Shown here: positions 10,138 to 21,415 of the stretch, piece by piece | Position numbering within the stretch: the stretch's first letter is position 1 | How the letters are laid out: each line of letters begins with the position of its first letter | Program-made: the position numbers and the translations under genes | Source: Tillus elongatus | Lineage: Eukaryota; Arthropoda; Insecta; Coleoptera; Cleridae | DNA length: 64,000 bases | Direction: 5' to 3' | Assembly (NCBI GenBank): GCA_964006375.1 | Contig: OZ023270.1 | Location: forward strand, 71,886,082 to 71,950,081 | The notes under the pieces: model-generated | What the model was told of the DNA's origin: nothing | Databases searched by the model: none | The model's input: the letters and a program-made list of their open reading frames with translations, nothing else

Positions 10138-13100
10138 ATGAAGACGTTAGGAGATATAGACATTATTTTGAACAATATAAAGTCGGCTCATACTAGTGCT
10201 ATAAAGAACTTGCATAAACTTATTTTTCAGAGCGAAGGTGATAGAAAAAATAGACACAGACTGCGTGAGTTTAACGGTTTTGATTTCGGGGTGTTTTCTG
10301 AGGAATATAAAGACAAAATCACCTATGTCAGTGCTAATTTTTCGGACAATGACCTAACGTCGGTTGCAAATATTTTGTGTTTGGACTATAATTGTGATAA
10401 AGACGCGTTAATAAAAAACATTTGCGATAATCTAGTAGACATTACAAAACTGTCTATGCGTGACGACGACGAGACTGAAGAAGATAAAGAAGCCGAGAAG
10501 GAAGATCATCTTTCAGAAAATTGTTCTGTTTATTCAAACTCTTCATCGAATGGAAAAACGTTCTTTGCTATGAATTTTAGGGACGTAGAAGATTCGATTC
10601 AACGCTTTGATGGAAGCAGTGGCTACCCAATAGAAAAATGGATTCAAGATATGGAAGACATGGCTGATCTATGTTCATGGAATCAGCTGCATATGTTTAT
10701 TTTTGCAAAAAAATCATTGACAGGTCTCGCAAAGCTGTTCATACAAGGAGAAAAGAATATAAAATGTTGGAAATCTTTGAAAGAAGTTTTAATCGACGAA
10801 TACTCTTCAAGATTAAATAGTGCCCAACTGCATAAAGCACTATCTGAAAGAAAGTTGATGAAAAACGAAAGCATTCATGAGTATTTCTTAATAATGAAGG
10901 AGATTGCTAATCGAGGCAGAGTTGAAGATGAAGCATTAATGCATTATGTCATAGATGGTATAATAGATGAACCATCGAATAAAATATTTTTGTATGGGGC
11001 CAAGTCATTTAAAGAATTCAAGGAAAAATTGCGAATATACGCTGAAATGAAAACTAAACAGGAATCTTACAAGCCGAACACAGGGAAAAATAAAGCAACA
11101 GCTTCCAGTTTAACAGAAATGTCAAATGCCAAGTCGACGCAGATGACAAAAATTCGTTGTTTTAACTGTGGTAACCAAGGCCATAAGTCGAATGAGTGCA
11201 GATCTAAAAATCTAGGCACCAAGTGTTTCAGATGTAATAAGTTTGGACATAAATCTTTTGAATGTCAAACTCAAAACAAAAAGAGTGGCGCTTCTCCAAC
11301 CAACCCCACCACGTCGAATGTGCAAAACGTTGAAGTAATCAAGATGAGCAAAATGCACAGAATTATAAGGATCAATAATGAAAATATTATTTGTCTGGTA
11401 GATACCGGAAGCCAAGTTAACCTTATAGGATCAGAAGTATACCGACGTATTGGATCACCAACTATGCATGATTCTAAAATAGTTTTAAATGGTTTCGGTC
11501 AGTCAAAAGTGAAACCTTTGGGCTATTTTAACTGTCAGATCGATTTAGATGACGTACTGGTTGATACCAGGATGCATGTTGTCAACGGTGAATATATGTC
11601 TAGTAATCCTGCTATACTAGGTCATGAATTTCTCCAACATGTTGAACTTGCGATTAATCCAAGTGGGATGACCATCAAGAAGATCGACGACGGCGACGGC
11701 ATTAAAGAAATAATGCAAGTAGATGTACTTGATGAAGTTGATATTGGAAATGAAGTACCGACGCGTATAAGAAAAGAAGTTGAACATATTGTAAAGACGT
11801 ATAAACCGAGAAAATGCAAAACTGCAAACGTTGTAATGAAAATATTAGTCAAAGACGAAGAACCGATCTACAATAGTCCTAGAAGACTACCATTTTTTGA
11901 AAGAGAGATTGTTGATCACCAAGTTGAGCAATGGGTTCGAGATGGTGTAGTAGAACCCTGCACTTCAGAATATGCTAGCCAAGTGGTAGTAACCAAGAAA
12001 AAAGATGGGACACCAAGAGTATGCATTGATTATAGAAGAATTAACCAAAAGATAATAAAAGACCGATTTCCGCTGCCGCTTATAGAAGATCAGCTAGACA
12101 AGCTGCAAAAAGATCGTGTTTTTAGCACAATTGATCTTAAGAATGGTTTCTTTCACGTTCCCGTAGAAGAACAAAGCCGAAAGTATACAGCATTTGTGAC
12201 GCACCAAGGTCAATATCGATTCCTGAAAGTTCCCTTTGATCTTTGTATAAGTCCATTCGTATTTATGAGATACATCGATGTAGTTTTCAGAGATCTAGTA
12301 AACAAAGTAATTGTACTGCCCTACATGGACGATTTAATTATTCCAGCCAAGGATGACGAAGACGCATTGGAAAGATTAAAAATCGTTTTCAAGACCGCTG
12401 AAGAATATGGATTGGAGATTAATAAGAAAAAATGTCAGTTTATTAAAAGAACTGTCCAATTTTTAGGTCACAGGATAGAGGAAGCAAAGCTCTACCCTTC
12501 AGAACTAAATACCAACGCTGTAACCAAGTTTCCAGAACCAAGGACGACAAAGCAAGTACGAAGATTTTTGGGACTTGCCAGCTATTTTAGAAAATTCATT
12601 CCAGGATTTTCAGTGATAGCATCGCCGCTAACCGATCTTTTGAAAAAGGATCGTACCTTTAAATTTGGGTTCAAAGAAAAAGATGCATTTATGAATCTCA
12701 AGCAGATATTAGCCAAGAAGCCAGTGCTAAATATTTACTGCCAAGATGCTGAGACAGAATTGCATACAGACGCATCAATGGAAGGATACGGAGCCGTTCT
12801 TCTCCAACGTTCCTATGAAGATAACCAGATGCATCCGATTTACTACATGAGTAAGAAGACATCGGACGCCGAAAAGAAGTACTGCAGCTATGAGTTAGAA
12901 GTTTTAGCAATAGTCGAAACACTCAAGAAGTTTAGAGTATACTTACTTGGAACACACTTCAAGATTGCGACAGATTGCTCTGCCTTTGAGAAGACTATGA
13001 GCAAGAGAGATTTATCAACAAGGATTACAAGATGGGCCTTACTACTTCAAGATTTCGATTGTACCGTAGTTCATCGATCAGGCACCAGAATGAGGCATGT

Positions 13101-14532
13101 AGACGCTCTAAGTAGAAACCCTGTTATGTTGGTTTGTACTAGCATTCCCCAAGCTATACGAAATAGTCAAGAAGAAGATGGCGAAATCAAGGCAATCAAG
13201 GAAATTTTAAAAGAAAAGTCGTATAAAGATTACATCTTGAAAACCGACTTACTTTACAAAATGGAAGATGAAAGGGAAGTAGTTGTAATTCCCAAGCAGA
13301 TGCAACAAGAGATAATTAAAGAAGCACACGAAGAAGGACACTTTGCAGTCAGAAAAACTGAAGACTTAATAAAAAGAGAATACTACATACCGAATGTAAA
13401 GAAGAAGATCGAGAGGTATATTAGAAATTGCATTCCTTGCATCTTATCTAACAGAAAGCATGGAAAGCAGAAAGGATTTTTACATCCACTTAAGAAAGAT
13501 GACATTCCTTTACAGACATACCATATTGATCACCTCGGTCCTCTTGAGTCTACGGACAAGAATTACAAACATATTCTTGCCATAATTGACTCATTTACGA
13601 AGTTCGTTTGGTTATATCCGACGAAGAGCACTTCCTCGAAAGAAGCTATTGCCAAACTCGAGATTCAAAGAAAGACTTTCGGAAATCCTGTTAACATTAT
13701 TTCCGACAGAGGCACAGCCTTTACCTCTGAAGAATTCGAATCTTACTGTAACGAGAATGACGTAAAGCATCATAAGATTACTACTGGTCTACCAAAAGCT
13801 AATGGTCAGATAGAACGAAATAACTCTATTATTGTTTCTGTTCTAACCAAGATATCCTTAGAAAACCCAGCAAAATGGTACCTTTACGTAGATCGTGTCC
13901 AGAGAGTTATAAACTCCACCTACCAAAAAAGCATTGGAACCACGCCATTTGAATTGCTGATGGGTGTCAAGATGAAAGATAAAGTTCAAATCAAGATAGG
14001 AAAAATCATCGAAGAAGAAGCGAAAAACCAATTTCAAGAAGATAGGGAAGAATTGAGAAGATTAGCAAAGGAGCAACTGCTCAAAGTCCAGGAAGAAAAT
14101 AAGAGAACGTATAACCTGAGAAGAAGAAAACCTGCCGCTTATGGGTTAAATGATCTAGTCATTCGAAGAACCCAGTTCTGCCCAGGGTCGAAGTTGAAGT
14201 CGAAGTTCATAGGTCCATACAGAGTCGTGAAGGTCAAGACCAACGATACCTACGATGTCAAGAAAGAAGGTCTCCACGAGGGTCCAACCTACACTTCTAC
14301 ATGTTCCGAATATATGAAGTCATGGCGTAAAATGTGTTTAGATGACAATGGTTCATCATCCGAGGCGGATGATGGTCAGGAGAGCCGAGTTGTGGGAATT
14401 AATTTTATCTCAACAACTGTGTGCATAAACGTTCTGCCGCTAACGATATGCATAAATGTCCGGGCGCTACAGAGTGACGCGCGTGTGTCGAGAGACAAGG
14501 GAGTTAATAGTGTGTCAGTGTCATTACAATGA
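10138..14532 (+). CDS. Gag-Pol polyprotein of Ty3/gypsy retrotransposon
   Basis: A single 1464-codon ORF with no frameshift between gag and pol. Approximate residue positions: matrix/capsid-like Gag 1-330; two CCHC zinc knuckles at C341-C354 and C363-C376 (CFNCGNQGHKSNEC and a second CX2CX4HX4C); aspartic protease VDTGS with D422; reverse transcriptase 580-800 with DGTPRVCIDYRRIN and catalytic YMDD at 729-732; RNase H from about 870 (TDAS, D878) to DALSRNP; integrase zinc finger (HEEGH ... CIPC), then core acidic residues D1131, D1190, E1226 (35-residue spacing) and a GPY-like segment (FIGPYRVVKV). The RT palm has PFDLCISPF where PFGL is usual. The last 47 codons lie inside the 3' LTR. The 205-bp leader precedes the ATG at 10138. 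No env. Confidence 0.93.
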   Translation: MKTLGDIDIILNNIKSAHTSAIKNLHKLIFQSEGDRKNRHRLREFNGFDFGVFSEEYKDKITYVSANFSDNDLTSVANILCLDYNCDKDALIKNICDNLVDITKLSMRDDDETEEDKEAEKEDHLSENCSVYSNSSSNGKTFFAMNFRDVEDSIQRFDGSSGYPIEKWIQDMEDMADLCSWNQLHMFIFAKKSLTGLAKLFIQGEKNIKCWKSLKEVLIDEYSSRLNSAQLHKALSERKLMKNESIHEYFLIMKEIANRGRVEDEALMHYVIDGIIDEPSNKIFLYGAKSFKEFKEKLRIYAEMKTKQESYKPNTGKNKATASSLTEMSNAKSTQMTKIRCFNCGNQGHKSNECRSKNLGTKCFRCNKFGHKSFECQTQNKKSGASPTNPTTSNVQNVEVIKMSKMHRIIRINNENIICLVDTGSQVNLIGSEVYRRIGSPTMHDSKIVLNGFGQSKVKPLGYFNCQIDLDDVLVDTRMHVVNGEYMSSNPAILGHEFLQHVELAINPSGMTIKKIDDGDGIKEIMQVDVLDEVDIGNEVPTRIRKEVEHIVKTYKPRKCKTANVVMKILVKDEEPIYNSPRRLPFFEREIVDHQVEQWVRDGVVEPCTSEYASQVVVTKKKDGTPRVCIDYRRINQKIIKDRFPLPLIEDQLDKLQKDRVFSTIDLKNGFFHVPVEEQSRKYTAFVTHQGQYRFLKVPFDLCISPFVFMRYIDVVFRDLVNKVIVLPYMDDLIIPAKDDEDALERLKIVFKTAEEYGLEINKKKCQFIKRTVQFLGHRIEEAKLYPSELNTNAVTKFPEPRTTKQVRRFLGLASYFRKFIPGFSVIASPLTDLLKKDRTFKFGFKEKDAFMNLKQILAKKPVLNIYCQDAETELHTDASMEGYGAVLLQRSYEDNQMHPIYYMSKKTSDAEKKYCSYELEVLAIVETLKKFRVYLLGTHFKIATDCSAFEKTMSKRDLSTRITRWALLLQDFDCTVVHRSGTRMRHVDALSRNPVMLVCTSIPQAIRNSQEEDGEIKAIKEILKEKSYKDYILKTDLLYKMEDEREVVVIPKQMQQEIIKEAHEEGHFAVRKTEDLIKREYYIPNVKKKIERYIRNCIPCILSNRKHGKQKGFLHPLKKDDIPLQTYHIDHLGPLESTDKNYKHILAIIDSFTKFVWLYPTKSTSSKEAIAKLEIQRKTFGNPVNIISDRGTAFTSEEFESYCNENDVKHHKITTGLPKANGQIERNNSIIVSVLTKISLENPAKWYLYVDRVQRVINSTYQKSIGTTPFELLMGVKMKDKVQIKIGKIIEEEAKNQFQEDREELRRLAKEQLLKVQEENKRTYNLRRRKPAAYGLNDLVIRRTQFCPGSKLKSKFIGPYRVVKVKTNDTYDVKKEGLHEGPTYTSTCSEYMKSWRKMCLDDNGSSSEADDGQESRVVGINFISTTVCINVLPLTICINVRALQSDARVSRDKGVNSVSVSLQ

Positions 14533-14958
14533 CGGACGTTGTTAAAAAACACTCATGACACATAGAAAGGTGTCAGCACAAAAAAGTGTCATTCAACACG
14601 GTGTCACACATGACTAGTTCGTACGAGACGGTCGGAGTGTGAAGAGAGCTTGAGTGAACATAGTGCGCGAGTAGTACGACGAGAGAGTACCTAGAGACGC
14701 CGAGGTACTCAACGACGGTGTGCAAGGCCATCCATCCACGACGACGACGACGGTAACAGATGGATCCAGTAACTAAAGACGATAGTCTATTACTTGTCAT
14801 TTAATTACTTCATTGTTATGTTTATAGAGTTCTACAATATAGTTATAGTTAATACCGGCATAGTTTCAGTCTTAAAAGCACGCACGAACTAAAACCTTAC
14901 ATATCTCTAGAAACGGGGACTTATTCCGGGATATACGTGAGTGTTCCAGGGATAAGAC

Positions 14959-14966
<8 letters not shown>
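14391..14966 (+). repeat. 3' LTR of the gypsy element
   Basis: Direct repeat of 9357-9932. The ORF runs into it and stops at 14530-14532. The base string just upstream (GGTCAGGAGAGCCGAG) is purine-rich and could serve as the polypurine tract, but two C residues and a T make it a weak example. Confidence 0.93.

Positions 14967-15032
<66 letters not shown>
14963..15032. repeat. (TA)n array right of the gypsy element
   Basis: Perfect TA run continuing from the CCTATA end of the 3' LTR. It is the right-hand partner of 9285-9353. Confidence 0.95.
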
Positions 15033-15034
<2 letters not shown>

Positions 15035-16045
15035 CAACGTAAAAATTTCACCTTTACATTCAATCCTCGTTGAGTGACAGTTGTAAGCCCAAATTTTTAA
15101 ATAGGAAGTGATACCTCATTTACAATTACTCTTAATTATCTATTCGAAAATGCTATGCTTTTAAAATTTATTACAAAAACTAACATTAAAATAATAATTT
15201 ATCTGATCGATGAACCCCGCTACAAAACACTAAAATAGTGCTGCAAATTGAATCATGTCTTCCACATAGCTGTAATAATCTAATCTCCTCAGAAATACAT
15301 TCCCATGAAATGAATTTAGTGTCCATGACTTGACCAAACGAAAATATTCGTACTCCTGTACCCATAAACGTCTGCTATATTACTCGAATTTTACAAATGT
15401 CAGTTTTCATCAAATCATCCCTCATTTATCCCCTACTGCCTAGAGCGATCTTAACCAAAAACAATTAGAAGCGCTCCTTTATCGGGTGCTAACTGGATAC
15501 CAAATTTGAAGATACTATCTCAAATCGTTCGAAAGTTATAGGGCCTACTAACAGACAGACCGACAGACCGACCGACAAAAAAATTTCGTTCCAAAATCAG
15601 GTTTTTTATATGTTTTGAGACTTTATACGCTGATTTAGCAAAAAAAATCGAAATTTCTGTCACCGATATTCCACCCCCACACATTCAACTCCTAATTTAA
15701 TTCCAGCACAGAATACTAGATGTTTGATGGAATTAAAAGTTTTCTAATAAACAAATTCTAAAACGTTTTAACGAAAAAACATCCATTTCACCAAATCATC
15801 TCCCATTCGTCCCATTTTACCCAAAAACAATGCGAAAGGTTTGTTTGTCAAGTGCTAACTGTATACCAAATTGGAAAACGATATCTCAATTCGTTCTAAA
15901 GTTATCATGGCTACAGACAGACATACAGACCGACAGACAAAAAAAATCGTTCCCAAATGATGTTTCTATATGTTTTGATATTTTTTACGACGTTTAAGCG
16001 AAAAATTTTTTTTGTGAATTTTTGTCGCAGATGTGATACTTTAAT
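15035..16045. repeat. Dispersed repeat with GACAGACCGAC minisatellite, copy 1
   Basis: The first 110 bp resemble 56020-56130 (CAACGTGAAAACTTCACCCC-like). From about 15180 it contains two diverged tandem halves, each with 'ctaactggataccaaatttg'-like text, an 'atctcaa.tcgtt..aaagttat' phrase, a run of GACAGACCGAC units and 'tttttacgacgtttaagcg'. Copies at 44225-44850 and 50820-51725 show the same order. No protein is encoded. I do not recognise a named family. Confidence 0.7.
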
Positions 16046-16074
16046 TAATAAATTCCTAGACGTAGTGCATTATC

Positions 16075-16414
16075 TTAGTCAATTTTCATAAAAATTGTAC
16101 ACTATTAGTAGGACATATTACTACAATTAACACTTTAAAAATAAACGGACCCTGGAGATTGGAAAGCCTAATACAGGCTCATTTGAAGAATTTTATCGAA
16201 AGTGTTGCAAACGATATCTCTCTATTATCAACAAAAAAAAACCATTTTCATCTTGTGGTCTAGCTCCTTTTGAGACAGATGCCCAAAATTGAATTTTCTA
16301 TGAATCTAGAAAATAAAAATTTGGTATACCTACCTACCTAGGTACAGTACTAATATCGTTAAAAGAAAATTGTTTTACAAATTTTATTAAAGCTACAAAA
16401 GCTTTCTAAAAGAA
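16075..16414. repeat. Dispersed repeat shared with 62400-62735
   Basis: Both stretches share, in order, 'attaacactttt', 'aaacggacc/aaacagacc', 'tttgaagaa', 'ggaaagtgtt', 'ctccttttgaga', 'attttctatg', 'aaatttggtata' and 'ttaaagctacaaaa'. Part of it resembles the region flanking TA arrays in the TA-core family, with the array absent. Function unknown. Confidence 0.6.
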
Positions 16415-18340
16415 AACTTAATCCATATTTTGTAAAATCGTAACTGATGTTCAGAAATCATTATGGAAATAGTGAAGCCAAGAAGAAATTAAAAAAATTA
16501 TAAAGAGTTTTTAAGAGACAATTTTTTGTAATATGTTGAACGATATTATTGTGCTTTGGTTTATATTAAGTTTTATGAGAATCTGGGTTTGGCAATGAAA
16601 GAAACTTTGTAAAATCATAACTAGTGTTCCGAAACCATTATAAAAGAACATTTCTATGAAGTCAAGAGGAAACTAAAAAGTTTGAAAAGACTATTTAAAA
16701 GATGTTTTTGTAATATGTTGGACTTTATTATTTTGCTTTGGTTTATATTAAGTTTTATAAGAACCCGACTTAGGCAATGAAAGGAGCTTTGTAAAATCGT
16801 AACCAATGTTCAGAAACCATTATAGAAATGTTTAAATCAAGAAGAAACTAAAAAGTTCAGAAAGAATTTTTAAGTGACAATTTCGTGTAATATGTTGGAC
16901 CATATTATTATGCTTTGGTTTATATTAAGTTTTCTAAGAATCTAGGTTGGGCAATGAAAGAAACCTTGTAAAATCATGACTAATGTTCAGAAACCATTAT
17001 GGAAATGTTGAAATCAGGAAGAAACTAAAAAGTTTAGAAAGACTTTCTAAGAGAATTTTTTTTAGTATGTTGGACCATATTATTGTGCTTTGGATTGTAT
17101 TAAGTGTTATAAGAATCTGGGTTGGGCAATGAAAGAAGCCTTGTAATATCATGACTAATGTTCGGAAACCATTATGTGGTGGTTGTGGTGAAAAAGATGG
17201 TATGGCCTCGACAGAATTGTCATTAGCCACTAGAAAACATTATGGAAATGTTGACATCAAGAAGAAACTAAAAAGTTTAGAAAGACTTTTTAAGAGATAT
17301 TTTTGTAATATGTTGGACATTATTATTTTGCTTTGGTTTATATTAAGTTTTATAAGAACCCGGTTTAGGCAATGAAAGGAACTTTGTAAAATCATAACGA
17401 ATGTTCAGAAACCATGATGGAAATGTTTAAGTCAAGCAGAAACTAAAAAGTTTAGAAAAAATTTTTAAGTGACAATTTCGTGTAATCTGTTGGACCATAT
17501 TATTATGCTTTGGTTTATATTAGGTTTTATAAAAATCTGGGTTGGGCAATGAAAGAAAGTTCGCAAAATCATGACTAATGTTTAGAAACCATTATGGAAA
17601 TGCTGGAATCAAGAAACTAAGAAGTTTGAAAAGACTATTTAAAAGATATTTTTGTAATATGTTGGACTTTATTATTTTGCTTTGGTTTATATTAAGTTTT
17701 ATAAGAACTTGGCTTAGGCAATGAAAATAACTTTGTAAAATCGTAACTAATGTTCCGAAACCATTATGGAAATGCCAATGTCAAGAAGAAACTAAAAAGT
17801 TTAGAAAGAATTTTTAAGTGACAATTTCGTGTAATATGTTAGACCATATTCTTGTGCTTTGGTTTATATTAAGTTTTCTAAGGATCCAATTGGGCAATGA
17901 AAGAAACCTTGTAAAAAATCATGACTAATGCTCAGAAACCATTAAGGAAATGTTGGAAATAATAAGAAACTTAAAATGTCGGAAAGACTTTTTAAGAGAT
18001 ATTTTTTGTAGTATGTTGGACAATATTATTGTGCTTTGGTTTGTATTAAGTGTTATAAGAATCCGCGTTAGGCAATGAAACAAACTTTGTAAAATCGTAA
18101 TTAATGTTCAAAAACCATTGTGGAAATATTGAAGTCAAGAAAAAGCTAAAAAGTTTAGAAATATTTTTAAGAGACAATTTTTTGTACATGTCAGACCAGA
18201 TTATTGTGCTTTGGTTTATCTTAACTTTTATATAACTCCGGGCTACGCAATGAAAGAAACTTTAGAAAATCGTAACTAATGTTCAAAAACCAGTATGGAA
18301 ATGTTGAAGTCAAGAAATTATAGAGAATTTTTAGAAAACG
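16415..18340. repeat. Satellite-like tandem array, about 177-bp monomer, 11 units
   Basis: The landmark GGCAATGAAA recurs at 16591, 16773, 16950, 17125, 17368, 17545, 17717, 17893 and 18071, with a diverged form near 18246. Spacings are 172-182 bp, except one of 243 bp caused by an insertion of about 68 bp (near 17170-17240). Other landmarks per unit are 'tgctttggtttatatta', 'gtaatatgttgga' and 'aaaccattatggaaatg'. Two monomer types alternate for most of the array, one with TTAGGCAATG and one with TTGGGCAATG, suggesting a dimeric higher-order unit near 350 bp. No coding potential. Confidence 0.9.
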
Positions 18341-18394
18341 GAAGCATCAGATAACTTTTTGGCATTGACAAATATTAAAAATTTGGGTTAGTAG

Positions 18395-18770
18395 TAATTT
18401 AAGTTGTGCTGCGGTCTAAGTGGTCCAGCTTATGCCTCTGAACCCAAGCGTCCTGTTATTCACTTCCAGTAAGGAAAAATTTTTGTTTAGTAAATATCGT
18501 AATATTAATACCAACCGAGGTTGTGGCATTGTGTTTGAGCAAGTTGAATGCCTGCTCATTCCGCCCTTACGGAGAAGGCGTAATATCGTAGGTTCCGTGT
18601 ACCATACGATGTTGTGCATGTTAAAAATCCTTACCTCGCGTACAGAAAGTCAATGGTTTCGCGAAATTTTCAGGATAGAGAGGTGAACCTGCTGCCCGTC
18701 TTCGGTGATAGAACATAGTCGCGGAAATAGACCGACGTTAGAGAAACAAAATAAATAAATTAATTGTGTT
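18395..18770 (+). mobile_element. tRNA-derived SINE, copy 1 (diverged)
   Basis: Shares with 53760-54120 the phrases 'gcctctgaa', 'gaggttgtggcattg', 'tttgagcaagttgaat', 'tttcaggata', 'aaatagaccgacgtta' and 'agaaacaaa'. It ends in an A-rich tail (AACAAAATAAATAAAT). The tRNA-like head is degraded here, so it is assigned from the better copy. A third copy lies on the minus strand at 41395-41640. Confidence 0.7.
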
Positions 18771-19985
18771 CTATACAAGCAGAAACTTACCTTTTATTGT
18801 ATAGCACACTGTACAATTAATACTAAATAATCAACTAAAGTAAAAAGAATAAAATTATGACTTTTAAAGTTAAAAAATAATATTTGGAAAAATATTCTGT
18901 CAAGGGTTGTGCCATTCACCCACTTAAAGACAATCTGGTTAGACAAAACAAGGCACGTACGTAAGTTTTTTGGTGGTAGCTTTCGCCTGCAAAATTTCAT
19001 GTTTTAATTTTGATCCGCTTTCGAAAAAATAATTAAATGTGAATTTTTCATCCAATTTTAAGGGATTGCAACTTTTCAGAGAAACTTAAATCAAAATCCT
19101 CCCTCCAAACTTATCAGGGACTCTTTCTCCAAACTTTCTGCACGGATTAATGAAACAACCTACATAAACACGATTTGAATTCTTAATTATTTTTGTTAAT
19201 TGGCTAGAAGTGCTACATTCAAGGCAGAAACGTGGGTCCCGAAAACCTCATTATTTTAAATAAAACGAAGAAGCAGGTCTATTAACATTTTTATATTTTA
19301 ACGTTAGTCACACCAGGCAAGTGCGCAACGAATTGACGCCTGTGCTTTTCATTAAAATTTTATGACGTCTATAAACAATTGCAAACAAAACTATCATATA
19401 AATATTAAGAAAAGTGACGAATACTTGCTTAAGGCTCTTATTTTGTATATTTCCGTGCATTTGTCCGCTGGAAGTGTGTTTGAAAAATAGTAGTACCTAG
19501 AAATAAAGAAAAAACCTGTAATTTGCCACTTTACACATTAACCTTGCATTTTACCTTGTTGTGAAATATGGATTTACCAAATCTTAAGTGATTTAAAAAG
19601 TAACGTCAGAGGCCATTATTTAACACGGTTTGGTAAATAAATGTCCTTACTTTTAAGTCATATACTTCTTCATTTCCATTGGCTCAATTAATTAATCCAA
19701 ACCTTTTAACAGAAAGAGTACCATAGTACCCCATACTTAAGGTATATTACGCATCGTTCACGAGAGTTCACAGGTACTTTTTATTAAGTTTGCAACTTTC
19801 AAGGTTTAAAAAATGACTTTTTTGTCCTAGGCAAAAACATCCTGAATCTACTTGCTGTCAAAGTATTTATGACATTTACGATATATGGGAATATTAATTA
19901 ACATTTGGGATATTACGCTTAAGGGCCAACTAGGTGAACTGCAGATACGCCAAAATTTAAAGTTTGTTAATGTGATAATTTTCGT
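18771..19985. other. AT-rich sequence, nothing recognised
   Basis: No protein signature, RNA gene or strong repeat is seen over 1.2 kb. Short ORFs do not resemble known proteins. Confidence 0.5.
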
Positions 19986-19989
19986 ATAT

Positions 19990-20125
19990 TTTAGTGAATT
20001 TTTATTAAAAAAAAATTCACTAATAGAGAGGTATCGATGGTGAGAGTTTGCAAAATATTTTTTCAAATGAGCGCGAACTAGGACCCCTAGAACTCATATC
20101 CGGTATCAATTTCAATTTTTATATG

Positions 20126-20215
<90 letters not shown>

Positions 20216-20640
20216 CCAACCGATAACTCAAAAAATAAATAACCGATTTCGATTAAACTCGCCAAGTGCCTTTGCTTTATTAATGGCTTGGATGAGTTCG
20301 TTAGCCAGGAAAATCCGACAAGGTTTTCCGGGAACATTGTCAGTTTTCTTTCGAAAAAATTTTTTTTCTTCGAAAATGACAAAGTTATTTTAATGAAATT
20401 TTATGCATATGTTACCTTGTAAAAGACCTTCCTATGCACCAAAATGCAACTTTCTAAGTTTATAAAAAAGTCAGTTATTCAATTTTTGCGTTTTCTTTCG
20501 AAAAAAAATTTTTTCTCCGAAAATTACAAAGTTATTTTAATGAAATTTGGTGAATACGTTTCCTTCAGGTAGACCTTATTACGTACCAAAACTCAACTTT
20601 CTAAGTTTCTATAAAATTGAGTTATTCAAAGTTGAAATAT
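19990..20640 (+). repeat. TA-core element, copy 1 (hairpin on the left)
   Basis: Layout: terminal hairpin 19992-20025 (TTAGTGAATTTTT ... AAAAATTCACTAA), then 'agagaggtatcgatggtgag', 'gagcgcgaactaggacccct', 'tttatatg', a (TA)n array at 20127-20211, 'ccgataactcaaaaaataa', 'ggcttggatgagttcgttag', 'ttttccgggaa', 'tttctttcgaaaaaa' and 'acaaagttattttaatgaaa' (twice). This order defines the family, and most other copies keep it in one orientation or the other. It is non-coding, with ends dominated by inverted AGTGAATTTT sequence, so a MITE-like origin is plausible. Confidence 0.8.
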
Positions 20641-20890
20641 TTAATATTAATGATTAGGTCTGTTATTTTCAAATTGTACTTAGGGCTTTATACAAGCTAA
20701 TACTTTCTTGCTTTGTACTTTGTAAAATTATTTATTTATTTATTTATTCCGACAAAAAAATAAAATAAATAGGTAAACGAGATAAAATATAAATTCGATG
20801 ATGGTGGAACAGATTCAGAACATATGCCAAAGCTTGTGACTAATTAAATCAATAATATAATTATTGACTGATCTACCACGGTAGGTGGAT
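20641..20890. other. Spacer, nothing recognised
   Basis: AT-rich, with a TTTATTTATTTATTTA run near 20731-20747. No gene. Confidence 0.4.
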
Positions 20891-20895
20891 TTTTA

Positions 20896-21400
<505 letters not shown>

Positions 21401-21415
21401 AGTTATAGGCATTTA

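Larger units (their letters stand above)
9357..14966 (+). mobile_element. Full-length Ty3/gypsy LTR retrotransposon
   Basis: The 5.6 kb element has 576-bp LTRs, a primer-binding-like site, one continuous Gag-Pol ORF and no env-like ORF. (TA)n lies on both sides, so the insertion target was a TA array. No exact target duplication can be defined in such sequence: the left flank is TATGTG and the right flank is TATATA. The LTRs read the same base for base by eye and the ORF is intact, so this is by far the youngest and the only plausibly active element in the window. Domain order (protease, RT, RNase H, integrase) identifies Ty3/gypsy rather than copia or BEL/Pao. Confidence 0.93.

Noticed and set aside
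14339..14390. env-like third ORF in the gypsy element
   Set aside because: There is no room between the integrase C terminus and the 3' LTR, and no signal peptide or membrane segment is seen.
14533..14800. 75-codon minus-strand ORF repeated at 9539-9766
   Set aside because: It lies inside the LTR and is repeated only because the LTR is; the peptide has no recognisable domain.
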